Shown: piece by piece, positions 1 through 7,774 of the stretch | Numbering within the stretch: position 1 is the first letter of the stretch | Layout: each line of letters starts with the position of its first letter | From: JBMOLK01 sp049325575 | Lineage (GTDB): Bacteria > Bacillota > Clostridia > Acetivibrionales > Acetivibrionaceae | DNA: 18,997 nt | Assembly (NCBI GenBank): GCA_049325575.1 | Contig: JBMOLK010000062.1 | Span: 1 to 18,997, forward strand | Direction of reading: 5' to 3' | Notes under the pieces: model-generated | Databases searched by the model: none | What the model was told of the DNA's origin: nothing | The model's input: the letters and a program-made list of their open reading frames with translations, nothing else | Translations under genes and position numbers: made by a program

Positions 1-205
1 ATGAAAAAGACCAGCAGAGCTGGGGCTTAGTTTCCTTGCTTATAATATGAAAAGGGCAATACATATGGTTGGAGTTAAGAAGGCGTGGATTTTACAGTTT
101 TTCATAAAAATCCTGTGCCGTTTTTCTTGCGTAAAACGCCGAAAACCCTTGATTACCAAGGGTTTTCAGACAAATTGTGGCTAATCTACTATCAAATGAT
201 ACAAT
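1..205 (+). mobile_element. Right end of an IS1182-family element (copy 1, cut by window edge)
   Basis: Bases 1-205 align without gaps to 7571-7775, the right end of the complete copy. The first ~107 bases are identical and a few substitutions are scattered after that. The two copies stop matching after a shared GATACAAT (198-205), which I take as the element's right tip. The segment encodes the transposase C-terminal tail (ELGLSFLAYNMKRAIHMVGVKK...) in a frame open to TAA at 182-184. A 10-bp perfect stem (141-150 with 158-167, 7-base loop) lies inside it. The body of this copy is outside the window. Confidence 0.85.
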
Positions 206-404
206 GCACACCCTGCTCTCTGAATACGTTGAAAGTTAGGGCTGGGGGTGTGCATTTTGCACACCCTCCCAAGCACCGGTTGTTCTCAATATAGCTTATT
301 GATTTAGCCTGCCCAGCCACTCCACTGTATCAACACCTTGTACTTAAAGTATAAGTGGATAATATAATGTTGTACTCTCAATTTATGCACAAAAAACAAT
401 GTAA
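206..404. other. Intergenic stretch with a strong inverted repeat, no gene
   Basis: No convincing coding sequence. Just beyond the IS right tip, TGCACACCC (205-213) is inverted at 246-254. The latter also forms a perfect 9-bp stem with 258-266 (3-base loop). TGCACACCCT therefore occurs twice directly and once inverted. There is no T-run next to the stem, so a standard intrinsic terminator is not supported. An imperfect palindrome lies at 337-355. The stretch follows the 3' end of the methyltransferase gene. Confidence 0.6.
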
Positions 405-1166
405 TTAAAAAACCTGCAAAAACATAGTAACTCCTGATATTTCATTCTCCAGTTCATCACATTCAGCCTGCTGGCTTTTTATATAGCTTTCAAACAGGCA
501 TGCTTTATCCGGATGCTTTTCTTTTAATTCATTTGCTCTGTTTACTATAAATGACTGCTGTTCATCGTTAATATTTTTTATTTCATCTTCTTCGTTAAAC
601 CTTTCATCTAAAAGCTTCACTCCTGCATTTTGAAAGAACATAAGCCATTTTTCTCTTGTAGGATATCTCTCATCAGAATCGTCATTTCCATAAGCATCAT
701 CAATAAATATGAACCCACCGTTTTTCACTGTGCTTTTTAACTTTTGTATTGTCTCTTCTGGATTTCCCAGAACATCTCCGACAGCACCAAGGATAACAAT
801 ATCATAATCTTTTTCAACCTTTACCGCCTCGTTTATATCTCCCGCCTTAAACTCACACAAGTTCTCTACACCATATTCTTGAGCTTTAGTAGCAGCAAAA
901 TCAATAAACTCTGAAATTATATCAATCCCCTTAACCTTACAACCTAATTCCTTGGCTAAATTAACACTTACAGCTCCTTTACCGCAAGCCAAATCAAGCA
1001 CCTTGGTTTCCTCTGATACCTGTATATGTTTTTGAATCATGTCAATAATATCCTTTGGTGATGAGCCCAATTCCCATAAATCCTGCAATAAATATGGAAG
1101 GTATGGTATTAGCTCTATTGATTCAGCTGTTAATGACTTAGCAAGTTTCTCTTCGACATTTGACAT
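405..1166 (-). CDS. Class I SAM-dependent methyltransferase
   Basis: A 253-residue protein with the Rossmann-type methyltransferase core. Motif I is VLDLACGKGAVS at residues 57-68. The acidic end of strand 2 is GIDII (Asp82), and a later GDINEA...YDIVILGAVGDVLG stretch fits motifs II and IV. It would transfer a methyl group from S-adenosylmethionine to an unidentified substrate in the cytoplasm. The ATG start follows AAGGGGT at about 9 bases. The C-terminal third is acidic and helical with no further recognisable motif. It is not tightly linked to the serine hydrolase upstream (118-base gap). The fold call is secure, the substrate is not inferable. Confidence 0.85.
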   Translation of the reverse strand: MSNVEEKLAKSLTAESIELIPYLPYLLQDLWELGSSPKDIIDMIQKHIQVSEETKVLDLACGKGAVSVNLAKELGCKVKGIDIISEFIDFAATKAQEYGVENLCEFKAGDINEAVKVEKDYDIVILGAVGDVLGNPEETIQKLKSTVKNGGFIFIDDAYGNDDSDERYPTREKWLMFFQNAGVKLLDERFNEEDEIKNINDEQQSFIVNRANELKEKHPDKACLFESYIKSQQAECDELENEISGVTMFLQVF

Positions 1167-1284
1167 AGTTTATTACCCCTTTCTAATAAAAGCAGAACTT
1201 TCTTTCACTACTTTTCACATGCAAACATTCGATTATTTATCTTCTGTACAATAACCTTGAAAGCAATACTCTCGAAGAACATAT

Positions 1285-2325
1285 TTACATTAGTGTATGC
1301 ACAATTTTTATCATGGTTTGAAAAGCCGCACCAGGATTGGTCTGCTGATTGGTGGTCCCAGTAATATAAAGGTCTACATCCGGGACATAAAAAGCCACAG
1401 ATCCTGTTGAGCCACAGTGTCCAATCATATCTGGTACCGCCTTAAATGGCGATAGAAATCGTGGCATATAGAACTTTTGGATTCCTATACCGTATTGGAA
1501 TGGGAAAAATATTTTTTTCCATTGTTCAAGCAATTTTAACTGCTCTTTAGGATAGAAATAACCACTGAAGAATGCCTTAATAAAGAGCATTTGGTCGTGA
1601 ACATTGGAAATAATATCATTATGCGTTGAAGTTATAAACTTACTGATATCTCTTTTTTCATTTTTATAATAGGGAAATACATAACTTATATCATTCAAAT
1701 CTTCACAAACATAGGTATGTGACATACCGAGGTCAAAAAACAACTGATTAAGCACATCCTTGATAGGCTTTCCTATAACGTTTTCGATGACAAGGTTTAA
1801 TAACTGATGGTTTGTATCGATATATTTAGCCTTTTTACCTTCACCTGGTAGAAAATGTGGTTTCATTGTTTTTATTCTTTCAATAACCTTAGCAGTCGGC
1901 CATGGCTGGTCAATCCCGGCTTCTAATTCTTTAATAGCCGAGATTCCATTTTCAGGTTTATCTGCCAGATAGCACGGCAATCCAGATGTATGAGAGAGCA
2001 TATGTAAAATAGTAATATCTTTTGAATAATCTCTCCCATTGTAAACATGAAGTCCTTTTATCAAATTTGACGGTACAAACTTAGCCAAAGCATCATTAAA
2101 GGAGAGCCTACCTTCATCAATTAACTTTAATATAATTGATGAAATAAATAGTTTATTAATACTCGCAATATAATAACGGCTTTCTATTTTCATGTTACCA
2201 GAGGCCCCACTCCAAGACTGGTTTTCACCGCCTAATGACACGTTAAAGACAGCACCATGAATATACTTTTTTGTTACAGCCTGCTTTATGATTTGATTCA
2301 GTTTATCATAATCAAAATTTTTCAC
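1285..2325 (-). CDS. Serine hydrolase of the beta-lactamase/class C (PF00144) family
   Basis: A 346-residue protein with the serine beta-lactamase/D-Ala-D-Ala carboxypeptidase signature. The SxxK nucleophile motif is S55-I-N-K58. A Tyr motif, Y168-I-D-T-N, stands where the family has YxN. The third motif is H303-C-G305 in GHCGSTGS, replacing KTG. HMLSHTSGLP at 108-117 is typical of these esterases and peptidases. I see no signal peptide, so it is probably cytoplasmic and acts on an ester or peptide rather than giving drug resistance. The start is GTG, six bases after GGAGGT; the ATG just upstream runs straight into TAG. The IS4 element begins 35 bases upstream of the start and may have separated the gene from its promoter. 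Confidence 0.87.
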   Translation of the reverse strand: MKNFDYDKLNQIIKQAVTKKYIHGAVFNVSLGGENQSWSGASGNMKIESRYYIASINKLFISSIILKLIDEGRLSFNDALAKFVPSNLIKGLHVYNGRDYSKDITILHMLSHTSGLPCYLADKPENGISAIKELEAGIDQPWPTAKVIERIKTMKPHFLPGEGKKAKYIDTNHQLLNLVIENVIGKPIKDVLNQLFFDLGMSHTYVCEDLNDISYVFPYYKNEKRDISKFITSTHNDIISNVHDQMLFIKAFFSGYFYPKEQLKLLEQWKKIFFPFQYGIGIQKFYMPRFLSPFKAVPDMIGHCGSTGSVAFYVPDVDLYITGTTNQQTNPGAAFQTMIKIVHTLM

Positions 2326-2351
2326 TACATGACCTCCAATTCATTTTTTAG

Positions 2352-2359
2352 TTACCTTA
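2352..2359 (+). repeat. Target-site duplication, left of the IS4-family element
   Basis: TTACCTTA directly precedes the left inverted repeat and recurs directly after the right one (3925-3932). Because the terminal bases are similar, the duplication could be read as 6 to 9 bases; 8 gives the cleanest ends. Confidence 0.85.
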
Positions 2360-2409
2360 CTCAACTTTCCCAGTCTAAAAGGCTGGGTTGAACATTGACA
2401 AATTAATAC
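2360..2409 (+). repeat. Terminal inverted repeat of IS4 element, left end
   Basis: Pairs with 3876-3924. It contains a nested stem, CCCAGTC facing GGCTGGG around TAAAA (2370-2386), with one G-T pair. The stop codon of the transposase lies about 30 bases inside it. Confidence 0.9.
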
Positions 2410-2438
2410 ATTCAAGCGCTTAACTTAAGTTTTTGTCT

Positions 2439-3783
2439 CTAAACTTCAGGTAGGGCAAGGATAAATGCATCCATAATTTGATGAGCAATTTCCTCACTGA
2501 TAATTGGATTGTCATTGAGAACCTTCCTCAGAGGCTCTATCATTAGCATTAAAGACGTTGAAAACTTGATGTCTTCCGCTTCATCGCACATATAGAAAAA
2601 TAAGTCGCCAATCGTCCTGGGATCATTGGAATTCCTAGATTCCAGAGCAAGCATTGCATATCGCATGAAAACAATAGTGGTATGGGCAAGCATCATGTCA
2701 TAACTGCGCCCCTGAAACTCTTTTGCAAGCGATAAGTAAGATTTCACTACCTTGAAGAAAACCTCTATGTCCCAGCGTTTGCCGTAAATCCTGATGATTT
2801 CCTCATCGTCGATAACGGTGTTGGTGGATAAAACAGCAAGCCAGTTCTTTGAGTGTCGGTCCTTAACAAAGACAATCTTTACTTCTACAAGCTCCGGATT
2901 TTTTTCGATTCCCTAATGATTGCAGTTACAGAGCTAATGACATCTCCTTTGGCAGCTGATGGCATCCGCTTGTATATCTCCTTAAGATTCATCCATTCAC
3001 CCTCATACAGGTAGTGAATCTTGGAGCTAATTTTTAACATGCAGATGACATCAAGCTTACGTTTTACAACACTTACAATAGTTTTTGGAAATGCAAACCA
3101 ACTGTCAAACAGCAGATACTTTGCAGGCAAAGTTTTGACTGAATCCAGAAGTTTCAAGAGTGTTTCGGTAGAATTCACTGTTGCCTCCGTTCTCTTTTTG
3201 TATCCGGCAGAACGCTTGTCAACTTTACTATCAGCAGGACATAAGATTCTTTTCTCCTGTCTTGAACTCAATAGGGAGAAGGCAACTGGAAGAAATGTTG
3301 TTCCGTCAGACCAGCCAATGGTAAGCATTTTAAAGCCTTTGACAAATTTGCGTGTTGTATGGTCAAACACTTTGGAAAGTAACTCGACTTTTTTGCTACG
3401 GCTGCGGTCATATAAGGAATCATACACTATCAATACATTTACTCTGTCATCTGAAGTCAATTTGTTGATACCTTCTATGATGAGCGTAACCAGCAGCAAT
3501 AGTAATCGCGCCCAGTTGAAAGTACTGGAGTTAAGGAACCTGTATGCAGTGTTTTTCTTGAATGAGATATCATCAGGATTCATTTTCAAGGTGCGAAACA
3601 AGTTTTTACCTGAAAAAACTAATCCAAAAATCTCTTTAAGAACCACAACACACTGGATACCGCCCTCTTTGTAGAAATTCGATTTCTTCATGAGCCTGCT
3701 AATTGAAAAATTATAAAAAAGATATCAATTTTAGAAGAAATAGCATGTTCAGCGTTTGAATTATCTGTTATAATAGAATTCAT
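2439..3783 (-). pseudogene. IS4-family transposase, split by two frameshifts
   Basis: A DDE transposase in three reading frames, about 448 residues if joined. The N-terminal part starts at ATG 3783 (MNSIITDNSNAEHAISSK) behind AGAGGAAC. It leaves frame in the A6 run (plus strand) at 3715-3720. The central part (MKKSNFYKEGG onward, from 3691) holds the first two catalytic Asp, in IVYDSLYD and LLFDSWFA. It ends at TAG 2885-2887, just after the T7 run at 2899-2905. The last part reads PELVEVKIVFVKDRHSKNW and includes the IS4 signature Y-2-R-3-E-6-K (YGKRWDIEVFFKVVK). The catalytic Glu codon is at 2763-2765, so the active site needs both breaks repaired. Each repair needs one extra base in a homopolymer. 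Mutation, sequencing error and slippage are all possible causes. Confidence 0.88.
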
Positions 3784-3828
3784 AAAAGTTCCTCTTTTCA
3801 TTGGTATTAGTGGATTGTAAGCATTTCT

Positions 3829-3837
3829 ATTATACCA
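3829..3837 (-). promoter_or_regulatory. Extended -10 promoter of the IS4 transposase
   Basis: On the minus strand the sequence reads TGGTATAAT, a match to the extended -10 consensus TGnTATAAT, about 45 bases before the ATG at 3783. No good -35 box is visible at 17-18 bases, as is usual for extended -10 promoters. Confidence 0.55.
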
Positions 3838-3875
3838 TAAAAAGTGGGACTTTTATATATTTTATGACAGATTTG

Positions 3876-3924
3876 TATTAATTTATCAATGTTCAACCCC
3901 ACTTTTTAAGTGGGAAAGTTGAGT
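3876..3924 (-). repeat. Terminal inverted repeat of IS4 element, right end
   Basis: Inverted partner of 2360-2409. The nested hairpin reads CCCACTT facing AAGTGGG in a 7-bp perfect stem, different in sequence from the left-end hairpin but equally paired. Confidence 0.9.
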
Positions 3925-3932
3925 TACCTTAT
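3925..3932 (+). repeat. Target-site duplication, right of the IS4-family element
   Basis: Second copy of TTACCTTA, adjoining the right inverted repeat. Confidence 0.85.
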
Positions 3933-4065
3933 TAATCCAGTCCTTCTCATCCTTCCACTCACATATATTTTCAACGTCCGAGTTGACCACCTTATCCACC
4001 TAAATAAGCTGTACGCATTACTCTTTGTACCGAAGTTACTCCGTTCCTATTTTTTCTATAGTAGA

Positions 4066-4086
4066 CATCCTGATTGCTTCAGGATG
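4066..4086. other. Hairpin downstream of the small membrane-protein gene
   Basis: CATCCTGA and TCAGGATG form an 8-bp perfect stem with a 5-base loop. Outer AGACAT/ATGTCT bases can extend it with a bulge. It lies about 40 bases past the stop codon of the gene ending at 4128, where a terminator would sit. No T-run follows on the minus strand, so the terminator reading is weak. The remaining bases 3933-4127 hold no gene I can support. Confidence 0.4.
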
Positions 4087-4127
4087 AAATGTCTGTTGAC
4101 AGGGTTATAGCTGGACAATACTATAGA

Positions 4128-4505
4128 TTAGTTTAGTGCAACTACAAATGTATTTATTAGCGCAATGATGTTCGCAGGACCCATAGTAAGCTTTTCTTTT
4201 CTGCTTGGTGATGATATGTTTACAATTGAGCCAAAAATGAAAAAAGCTACAACAAACCATATTCCAATTCTTCCAAAGCTATAATACTGTTCAAATGCAA
4301 TTCCTGCCTTTGCCATCACAATAAAAGCAAAACCTAATAAAATAAGTATTTGTATCAACGCAGCTACTCTCATCTTAATCGGCAACTTTCCTGGAAATTT
4401 ACCACCCATAGTATACTCTCCTAAAGGTGCACCTAAAGCCAATACTAATTGAAGTATCACAATGATAATTGAGAGTACGATGTAAATATTTGCAGCTAAT
4501 ATCAT
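4128..4505 (-). CDS. Small four-helix integral membrane protein, function unknown
   Basis: A 125-residue hydrophobic protein with four predicted membrane segments: about residues 4-25, 47-65, 80-97 and 107-123. The loop after helix 1 is LGAPLGEYTMGGKFPGKLP, rich in Gly and Pro. It resembles a widespread group of small bacterial membrane proteins I remember with an ALGAPxGxxxxGG loop, for which I know no function. The ATG follows a strong GGAGGAAC. No partner gene is apparent: the IS4 element lies downstream and a gap with a doubtful short reading frame lies upstream. Confidence 0.75.
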   Translation of the reverse strand: MILAANIYIVLSIIIVILQLVLALGAPLGEYTMGGKFPGKLPIKMRVAALIQILILLGFAFIVMAKAGIAFEQYYSFGRIGIWFVVAFFIFGSIVNISSPSRKEKLTMGPANIIALINTFVVALN

Positions 4506-4890
4506 TATAGTTCCTCCTTTGCGGTTCCGAGAATTTATTTAGTCTGAAGTTATAGATTTTCTTATATCCGTGAAAGCCCTACCGAAATATGTAACGGAGC
4601 TGACACTTCAAACCGTCCCTCTGTTTTATCATAATTTATATATGTGCTCTTTTCAACTCTTCCCTTCAAAAATGCCATTACAACATACTCTAATTGAGAA
4701 AGTCCCGGCTTCTCAATTGGTAAATGGCCTACACTTTCTAACATCATTTCTATTTCGACATTAATACGAACTTATAACATAAAAGTCTGGAAAATCCCTT
4801 TATCAAAAGCATACCTTTCTATAAAGATGCTCGTACTTTAAATTATGATAGATGTACAAGTAAGATAATTGTAACTCTATCAGCCAGCAT
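4506..4890. other. Gap with a doubtful 61-codon reading frame (4562-4747, minus)
   Basis: The only candidate gene is a minus-strand frame at 4562-4747 (MMLESVGHLPIEKPGLSQLE...). Its composition is protein-like, with sensible charged and hydrophobic alternation. It has no ribosome binding site before either of its paired ATG codons, and the frame closes at a TAA ten codons upstream. It may be the C-terminal remnant of a lost gene. I do not recognise it. The rest of the gap shows no terminator or repeat. Confidence 0.3.
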
Positions 4891-5607
4891 TTATTTCAAA
4901 GAATATAACTTTATGCCCGCTATCTTATTCATGTTTTTCTTCAAATCTTCATTCATAAATGGCTTACCATGAGAGGGGTATATTTTAGAAGGATTATTGT
5001 TTAGCATTACTTCCCAAGATCTCCTGTAGTCTTTTAAATTTTCAATCCAGATGATTATTCTATTCAAACTTGGAAAACCATTCATTGCAGCATCACCGCA
5101 AAACAACGAGCCATCTTTTAATAGTAATCCAATAGAATCTATTGTATGTCCAGGAAAATTGATAATAGTACCCGATAACTGTTCTTCAATAGTTGGCTGT
5201 GTTGAATCATCTAAGACAATATACCTTTCAGGCCTGTCTACCGGCGGAAACCTATGTTCCCCTTTTCCTAGCAATTTCATAATTCTAGAGAAGGTTAAAG
5301 CCAAATAACTTGTATATCCGCCATCAAATGAATTCTGTCCTTCTCTCAATCTGTCTATAGCTTGATCATGTAATATAACCTTTGCATCTGAATTGTCTAA
5401 CATCTCATTCAAAAAACCGGCATGGTCATCATGTGCATGTGTTAGTAGAATATAAGAAATATCTCTTAACTGTATATTGTGTTTTCTTAATTTTTTACTG
5501 ATACTATTAAACTGCTCAGGATAACCAGTGTCGATTAATAAATATCCTTTTTCCAGCTTTATTATGTAGTTGTTATTTACTTTGTTGCCAACGTTAATAA
5601 TCTTCAT
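4891..5607 (-). CDS. Metallo-beta-lactamase-fold hydrolase
   Basis: A 238-residue protein with a complete MBL metal-binding set: H57-A-H59-D-D61-H62, H154 (FPGHT), D172 (FCGDAA) and H213 (PSHGKPF). These would bind two metal ions, usually zinc, and activate water. The family covers glyoxalase II-like thioesterases, lactonases and others; the substrate cannot be read from sequence. The N-terminus (MKIINVGNKVNNNYII) begins directly with the first strand and there is no signal peptide, so it is cytoplasmic. The ATG follows a very strong purine-rich site, GGAGGGAGCGGAG. It lies 32 bases after the truncated gene at 5640 and was probably co-transcribed with it. Insertion of the IS1182 element likely removed the original promoter. 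Confidence 0.9.
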   Translation of the reverse strand: MKIINVGNKVNNNYIIKLEKGYLLIDTGYPEQFNSISKKLRKHNIQLRDISYILLTHAHDDHAGFLNEMLDNSDAKVILHDQAIDRLREGQNSFDGGYTSYLALTFSRIMKLLGKGEHRFPPVDRPERYIVLDDSTQPTIEEQLSGTIINFPGHTIDSIGLLLKDGSLFCGDAAMNGFPSLNRIIIWIENLKDYRRSWEVMLNNNPSKIYPSHGKPFMNEDLKKNMNKIAGIKLYSLK

Positions 5608-5639
5608 ATTCTCCGCTCCCTCCCCTTTAATTTTTTTTA

Positions 5640-6000
5640 CTAATGATTTAAAGCTTTAGATATCCTGATAGCACTATCTTCATCAATGTCACTCAAACGC
5701 TTTTGGTATTCCTCCCAGCTATCCATATGATCTATGCTTTTCTTAAGTAATATAGTTTCAAGTTTCTTTCTTATTTCATGGATATTTTGATACTCAATGT
5801 TACTGGGATCTTTTCTGAGTAAAATAAGTGTTAGCCTTAAAATCTCCAATACCCTTTCTTTGTCATATTGCTTGCTTAAGCCTTCTTCTTTAGGAACGAA
5901 CGTCTCACATGCCAAGGTCTCATTCTCATCTAAGCCTTTCTTGATCAATGTTTTTGTAAAGCCTACTATGCAGTTATTGCCTTGGCACTCCCCACATGTG
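5640..6000 (-). pseudogene. Cys-containing hypothetical protein, 5' end replaced by IS1182 element
   Basis: The open frame runs to 6041 on the minus strand. From about 6000 outward it lies within the IS element, and there is no ribosome binding site before any of its Met codons. I therefore read it as a host gene that lost its start to the insertion. What remains begins near HTCGECQGNNCIVGFTKTLIKKG, with CxxC plus a further Cys, followed by a helical, charged region and a short acidic C-terminus. I do not recognise the family. The Cys cluster could bind metal or be redox-active, but this is a guess. No matching 5' half is found across the element at 7776 onward, so part of the gene is missing or the locus was rearranged. 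Confidence 0.55.
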
Positions 6001-6030
6001 TGTATAATACAAATCTTTTTGAGGTGCATC

Positions 6031-7620
6031 ATGAAATACATACAAGGTCAGGACCGCCATCAATTAACCTTACTGCCAGATTGCATAGAGGATTACATAG
6101 GAGAAGAAAATCCAGTTCGGGTCATAGATGCCTTCGTTGAGAGTCTTGATCTTAAAGAGATCAGCTTTTGTCGGGCTATGCCTAATGAAACAGGAAGACC
6201 GTCCTATGACCCAAAAGACTTGCTAAAGCTATATCTTTACGGCTACTTTAATAAGATACGTTCCAGCAGGAAGTTGATGGCAGAATGCAAAAGGAATATT
6301 GAACTGTTCTACCTTCTAAGAAAGCTGACACCTGACTTTAGAACCATCGCAGACTTCCGAAAGGATAACGCAAAAGCCTTAAAGAATGTGTTCCGTGCCT
6401 TTGTCAAGCTATGCATGAAGCTAGACTTATACCAGAAAGAGCTTCTGGCAATAGACGGCTCTAAATTCCGTGCTGTCAGCAGTAAGGATAATGCCTACAA
6501 CGCAGAAATCCTGGAAAAGAAGCTTAAGCGGATTGATGATCATATCGCAGAATATCTTTCCCAAATGGATAAGGAGGACAAGAACGAGCCGGATATGCTG
6601 TCACCTGATAAGATCAAGGCAGCCATACAGGAATTGACATTGAGGAAGGAAAAATATCAAGGATTTTTGAAAGAGCTTTTAGAAAGCGGAGAAACCCAGC
6701 TTCTTTTAACAGACCCGGAGGCCCGGAGAATGCATAGCAAGGATGGATTCCACTGCTGCTACAATGTTCAGACTGCAGTGGATAAAGGCAGTCACCTGAT
6801 TGCAGAGTATGAAGTCACCAATCACAATACCGACCAGGGACTGCTCAAGGAAGTAGCGCAAAGTGCAAAGGAAAACCTTGAGATAGAAACAATTAAGGTT
6901 GTGGCAGACAAGGGGTATGAGAGCAGAGAAGATATTTTAAATTGTGTAATGAACGGAATAGTTCCAAATGTAGCCTTAAAATATGATAAGCATGAAAGGC
7001 TTTATACGATAGATTATGAGGAAGCCGAAATCAGCGATAAAGAAAGGAACTCTACAAAGCCGGAAGACATACATAAATGCATAGCAGCAGGCTTCTTGCC
7101 AGCTTGCTATGAAAATACGGCTATAGAAGTGGAATTACAGGAACAATTTGCTATAAGTTGCTTCACCCTAAACGATGATGGTACAGTTACGTGCCCTATG
7201 GGAAACATTCTTTCAAAGACTTCAATAAGGGGAAAAAGCACAAGATACGCAAACAAGGATGCGTGCCGGCAATGCCCTAACAAATGTACCGGCTCTAAGA
7301 ATCATAAGACCGTAAGCTTTGGCCCCCATACTAAATTTGTTCCCGTAAGGATGTATGGCAGTCCCAAATTTAAGCTTAACCAAATACCTGCTGATATACC
7401 TTTAAACCCATTCAATCATACACTTGATAGAAAAGATCAGCCCAAAAGAAAAGTTATCCTAAGGATAAAAGAAGATATCCACAAATTAAAGGAGCGGATG
7501 TGCCTTTCTGAACATCCTTTTGGTACAGTAAAATGGTATCATGGTGCACACTACCTTTTATGCAAGGGAAATGAAAAAGACCAGCAGAGCTGGGGCTTAG
7601 TTTCCTTGCTTATAATATGA
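6031..7620 (+). CDS. IS1182-family transposase (frame-0 product, 529 aa)
   Basis: A DDE transposase starting at ATG 6031 behind GAGGTG; the open frame extends upstream to 5797 but only outside the element. The N-terminal DUF772-type domain is at about residues 10-115 (GRPSYDPKDLLKLYLYGYF, RTIADFRKDN). The catalytic residues are D142 (LLAIDGSKF), D293 (VVADKGYES) and E494 (SEHPFGTVK). A Cys cluster lies at about 388-419 (CPMG, CRQCPNKC). After LLCKGNEK the frame ends at KDQQSWGLVSLLII, 20 residues later. The tail expected for the family, ELGLSFLAYNMKRAI, is in the -1 frame and stays open to TAA at 7752-7754. The catalytic domain is intact, but a full-length protein needs a -1 shift near the A5 run at 7574-7578. 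Confidence 0.9.
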   Translation: MKYIQGQDRHQLTLLPDCIEDYIGEENPVRVIDAFVESLDLKEISFCRAMPNETGRPSYDPKDLLKLYLYGYFNKIRSSRKLMAECKRNIELFYLLRKLTPDFRTIADFRKDNAKALKNVFRAFVKLCMKLDLYQKELLAIDGSKFRAVSSKDNAYNAEILEKKLKRIDDHIAEYLSQMDKEDKNEPDMLSPDKIKAAIQELTLRKEKYQGFLKELLESGETQLLLTDPEARRMHSKDGFHCCYNVQTAVDKGSHLIAEYEVTNHNTDQGLLKEVAQSAKENLEIETIKVVADKGYESREDILNCVMNGIVPNVALKYDKHERLYTIDYEEAEISDKERNSTKPEDIHKCIAAGFLPACYENTAIEVELQEQFAISCFTLNDDGTVTCPMGNILSKTSIRGKSTRYANKDACRQCPNKCTGSKNHKTVSFGPHTKFVPVRMYGSPKFKLNQIPADIPLNPFNHTLDRKDQPKRKVILRIKEDIHKLKERMCLSEHPFGTVKWYHGAHYLLCKGNEKDQQSWGLVSLLII

Positions 7621-7710
7621 AAAGGGCAATACATATGGTTGGAGTTAAGAAGGCGTGGATTTTACAGTTTTTCATAAATATCCTGTGCCGTTTTTCTCAC
7701 GTAAAACGCC

Positions 7711-7737
7711 GGAAACCCTTGATTACCAAGGGTTTTC
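7711..7737. other. Hairpin in the 3' part of the IS1182 element
   Basis: A 10-base stem around GATTACC, near-perfect here (one G-T pair) and perfect in copy 1 (141-167). It overlaps the -1-frame tail of the transposase and is conserved in both copies. No T-run follows, so a terminator role is uncertain. Confidence 0.5.
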
Positions 7738-7774
7738 AGACAAATTGTGTCTAATAACTATAATTTTGATACAA

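Larger units (their letters stand above)
2360..3924 (-). mobile_element. Complete IS4-family insertion sequence (1565 bp)
   Basis: Bounded by long terminal inverted repeats, 2360-2409 and the complement of 3876-3924. They share CTCAACTTTCCC at the tip and a 24-base inner block ending in AAATTAATAC, with one mismatch. Between these blocks each end has a small hairpin whose sequence differs between ends while pairing is kept. TTACCTTA flanks both sides as a target duplication. It carries a single IS4-type transposase gene, on the minus strand, broken by two frameshifts. The size fits the family (about 1.4-1.6 kb). The element sits between the serine hydrolase and the small membrane protein gene. 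The intact ends and duplication point to fairly recent insertion. Confidence 0.92.

Noticed and set aside
246..266. Intrinsic terminator for the methyltransferase gene
   Set aside because: A perfect stem but no T-run on either strand, and about 140 bases from the stop codon.
85..294. Plus-strand 69-codon frame MDFTVFHKNPVPFF
   Set aside because: It lies in the IS right end and runs across its tip into unrelated flank; the counterpart at 7655 does the same. The conserved tail is read in another frame.
1285..2325. Calling the serine hydrolase an antibiotic-resistance beta-lactamase
   Set aside because: The HCG third motif and lack of a signal peptide fit the esterase/peptidase members of the fold; nothing points to drug hydrolysis.
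3021..3674. Plus-strand 217-codon frame opposite the IS4 transposase
   Set aside because: Shadow of the transposase gene; no ribosome binding site and no protein-like motifs, while the minus strand carries the DDE residues.
3910..4110. Plus-strand 66-codon frame starting in the IS4 right repeat
   Set aside because: It begins inside the inverted repeat and crosses the target duplication, so it exists only because of the insertion.
5797..6030. Extension of the IS1182 transposase frame upstream to 5797
   Set aside because: These bases are outside the element and antisense to the truncated host gene; ATG 6031 has its own GAGGTG and gives the usual family N-terminus (MKYIQGQDRHQL).
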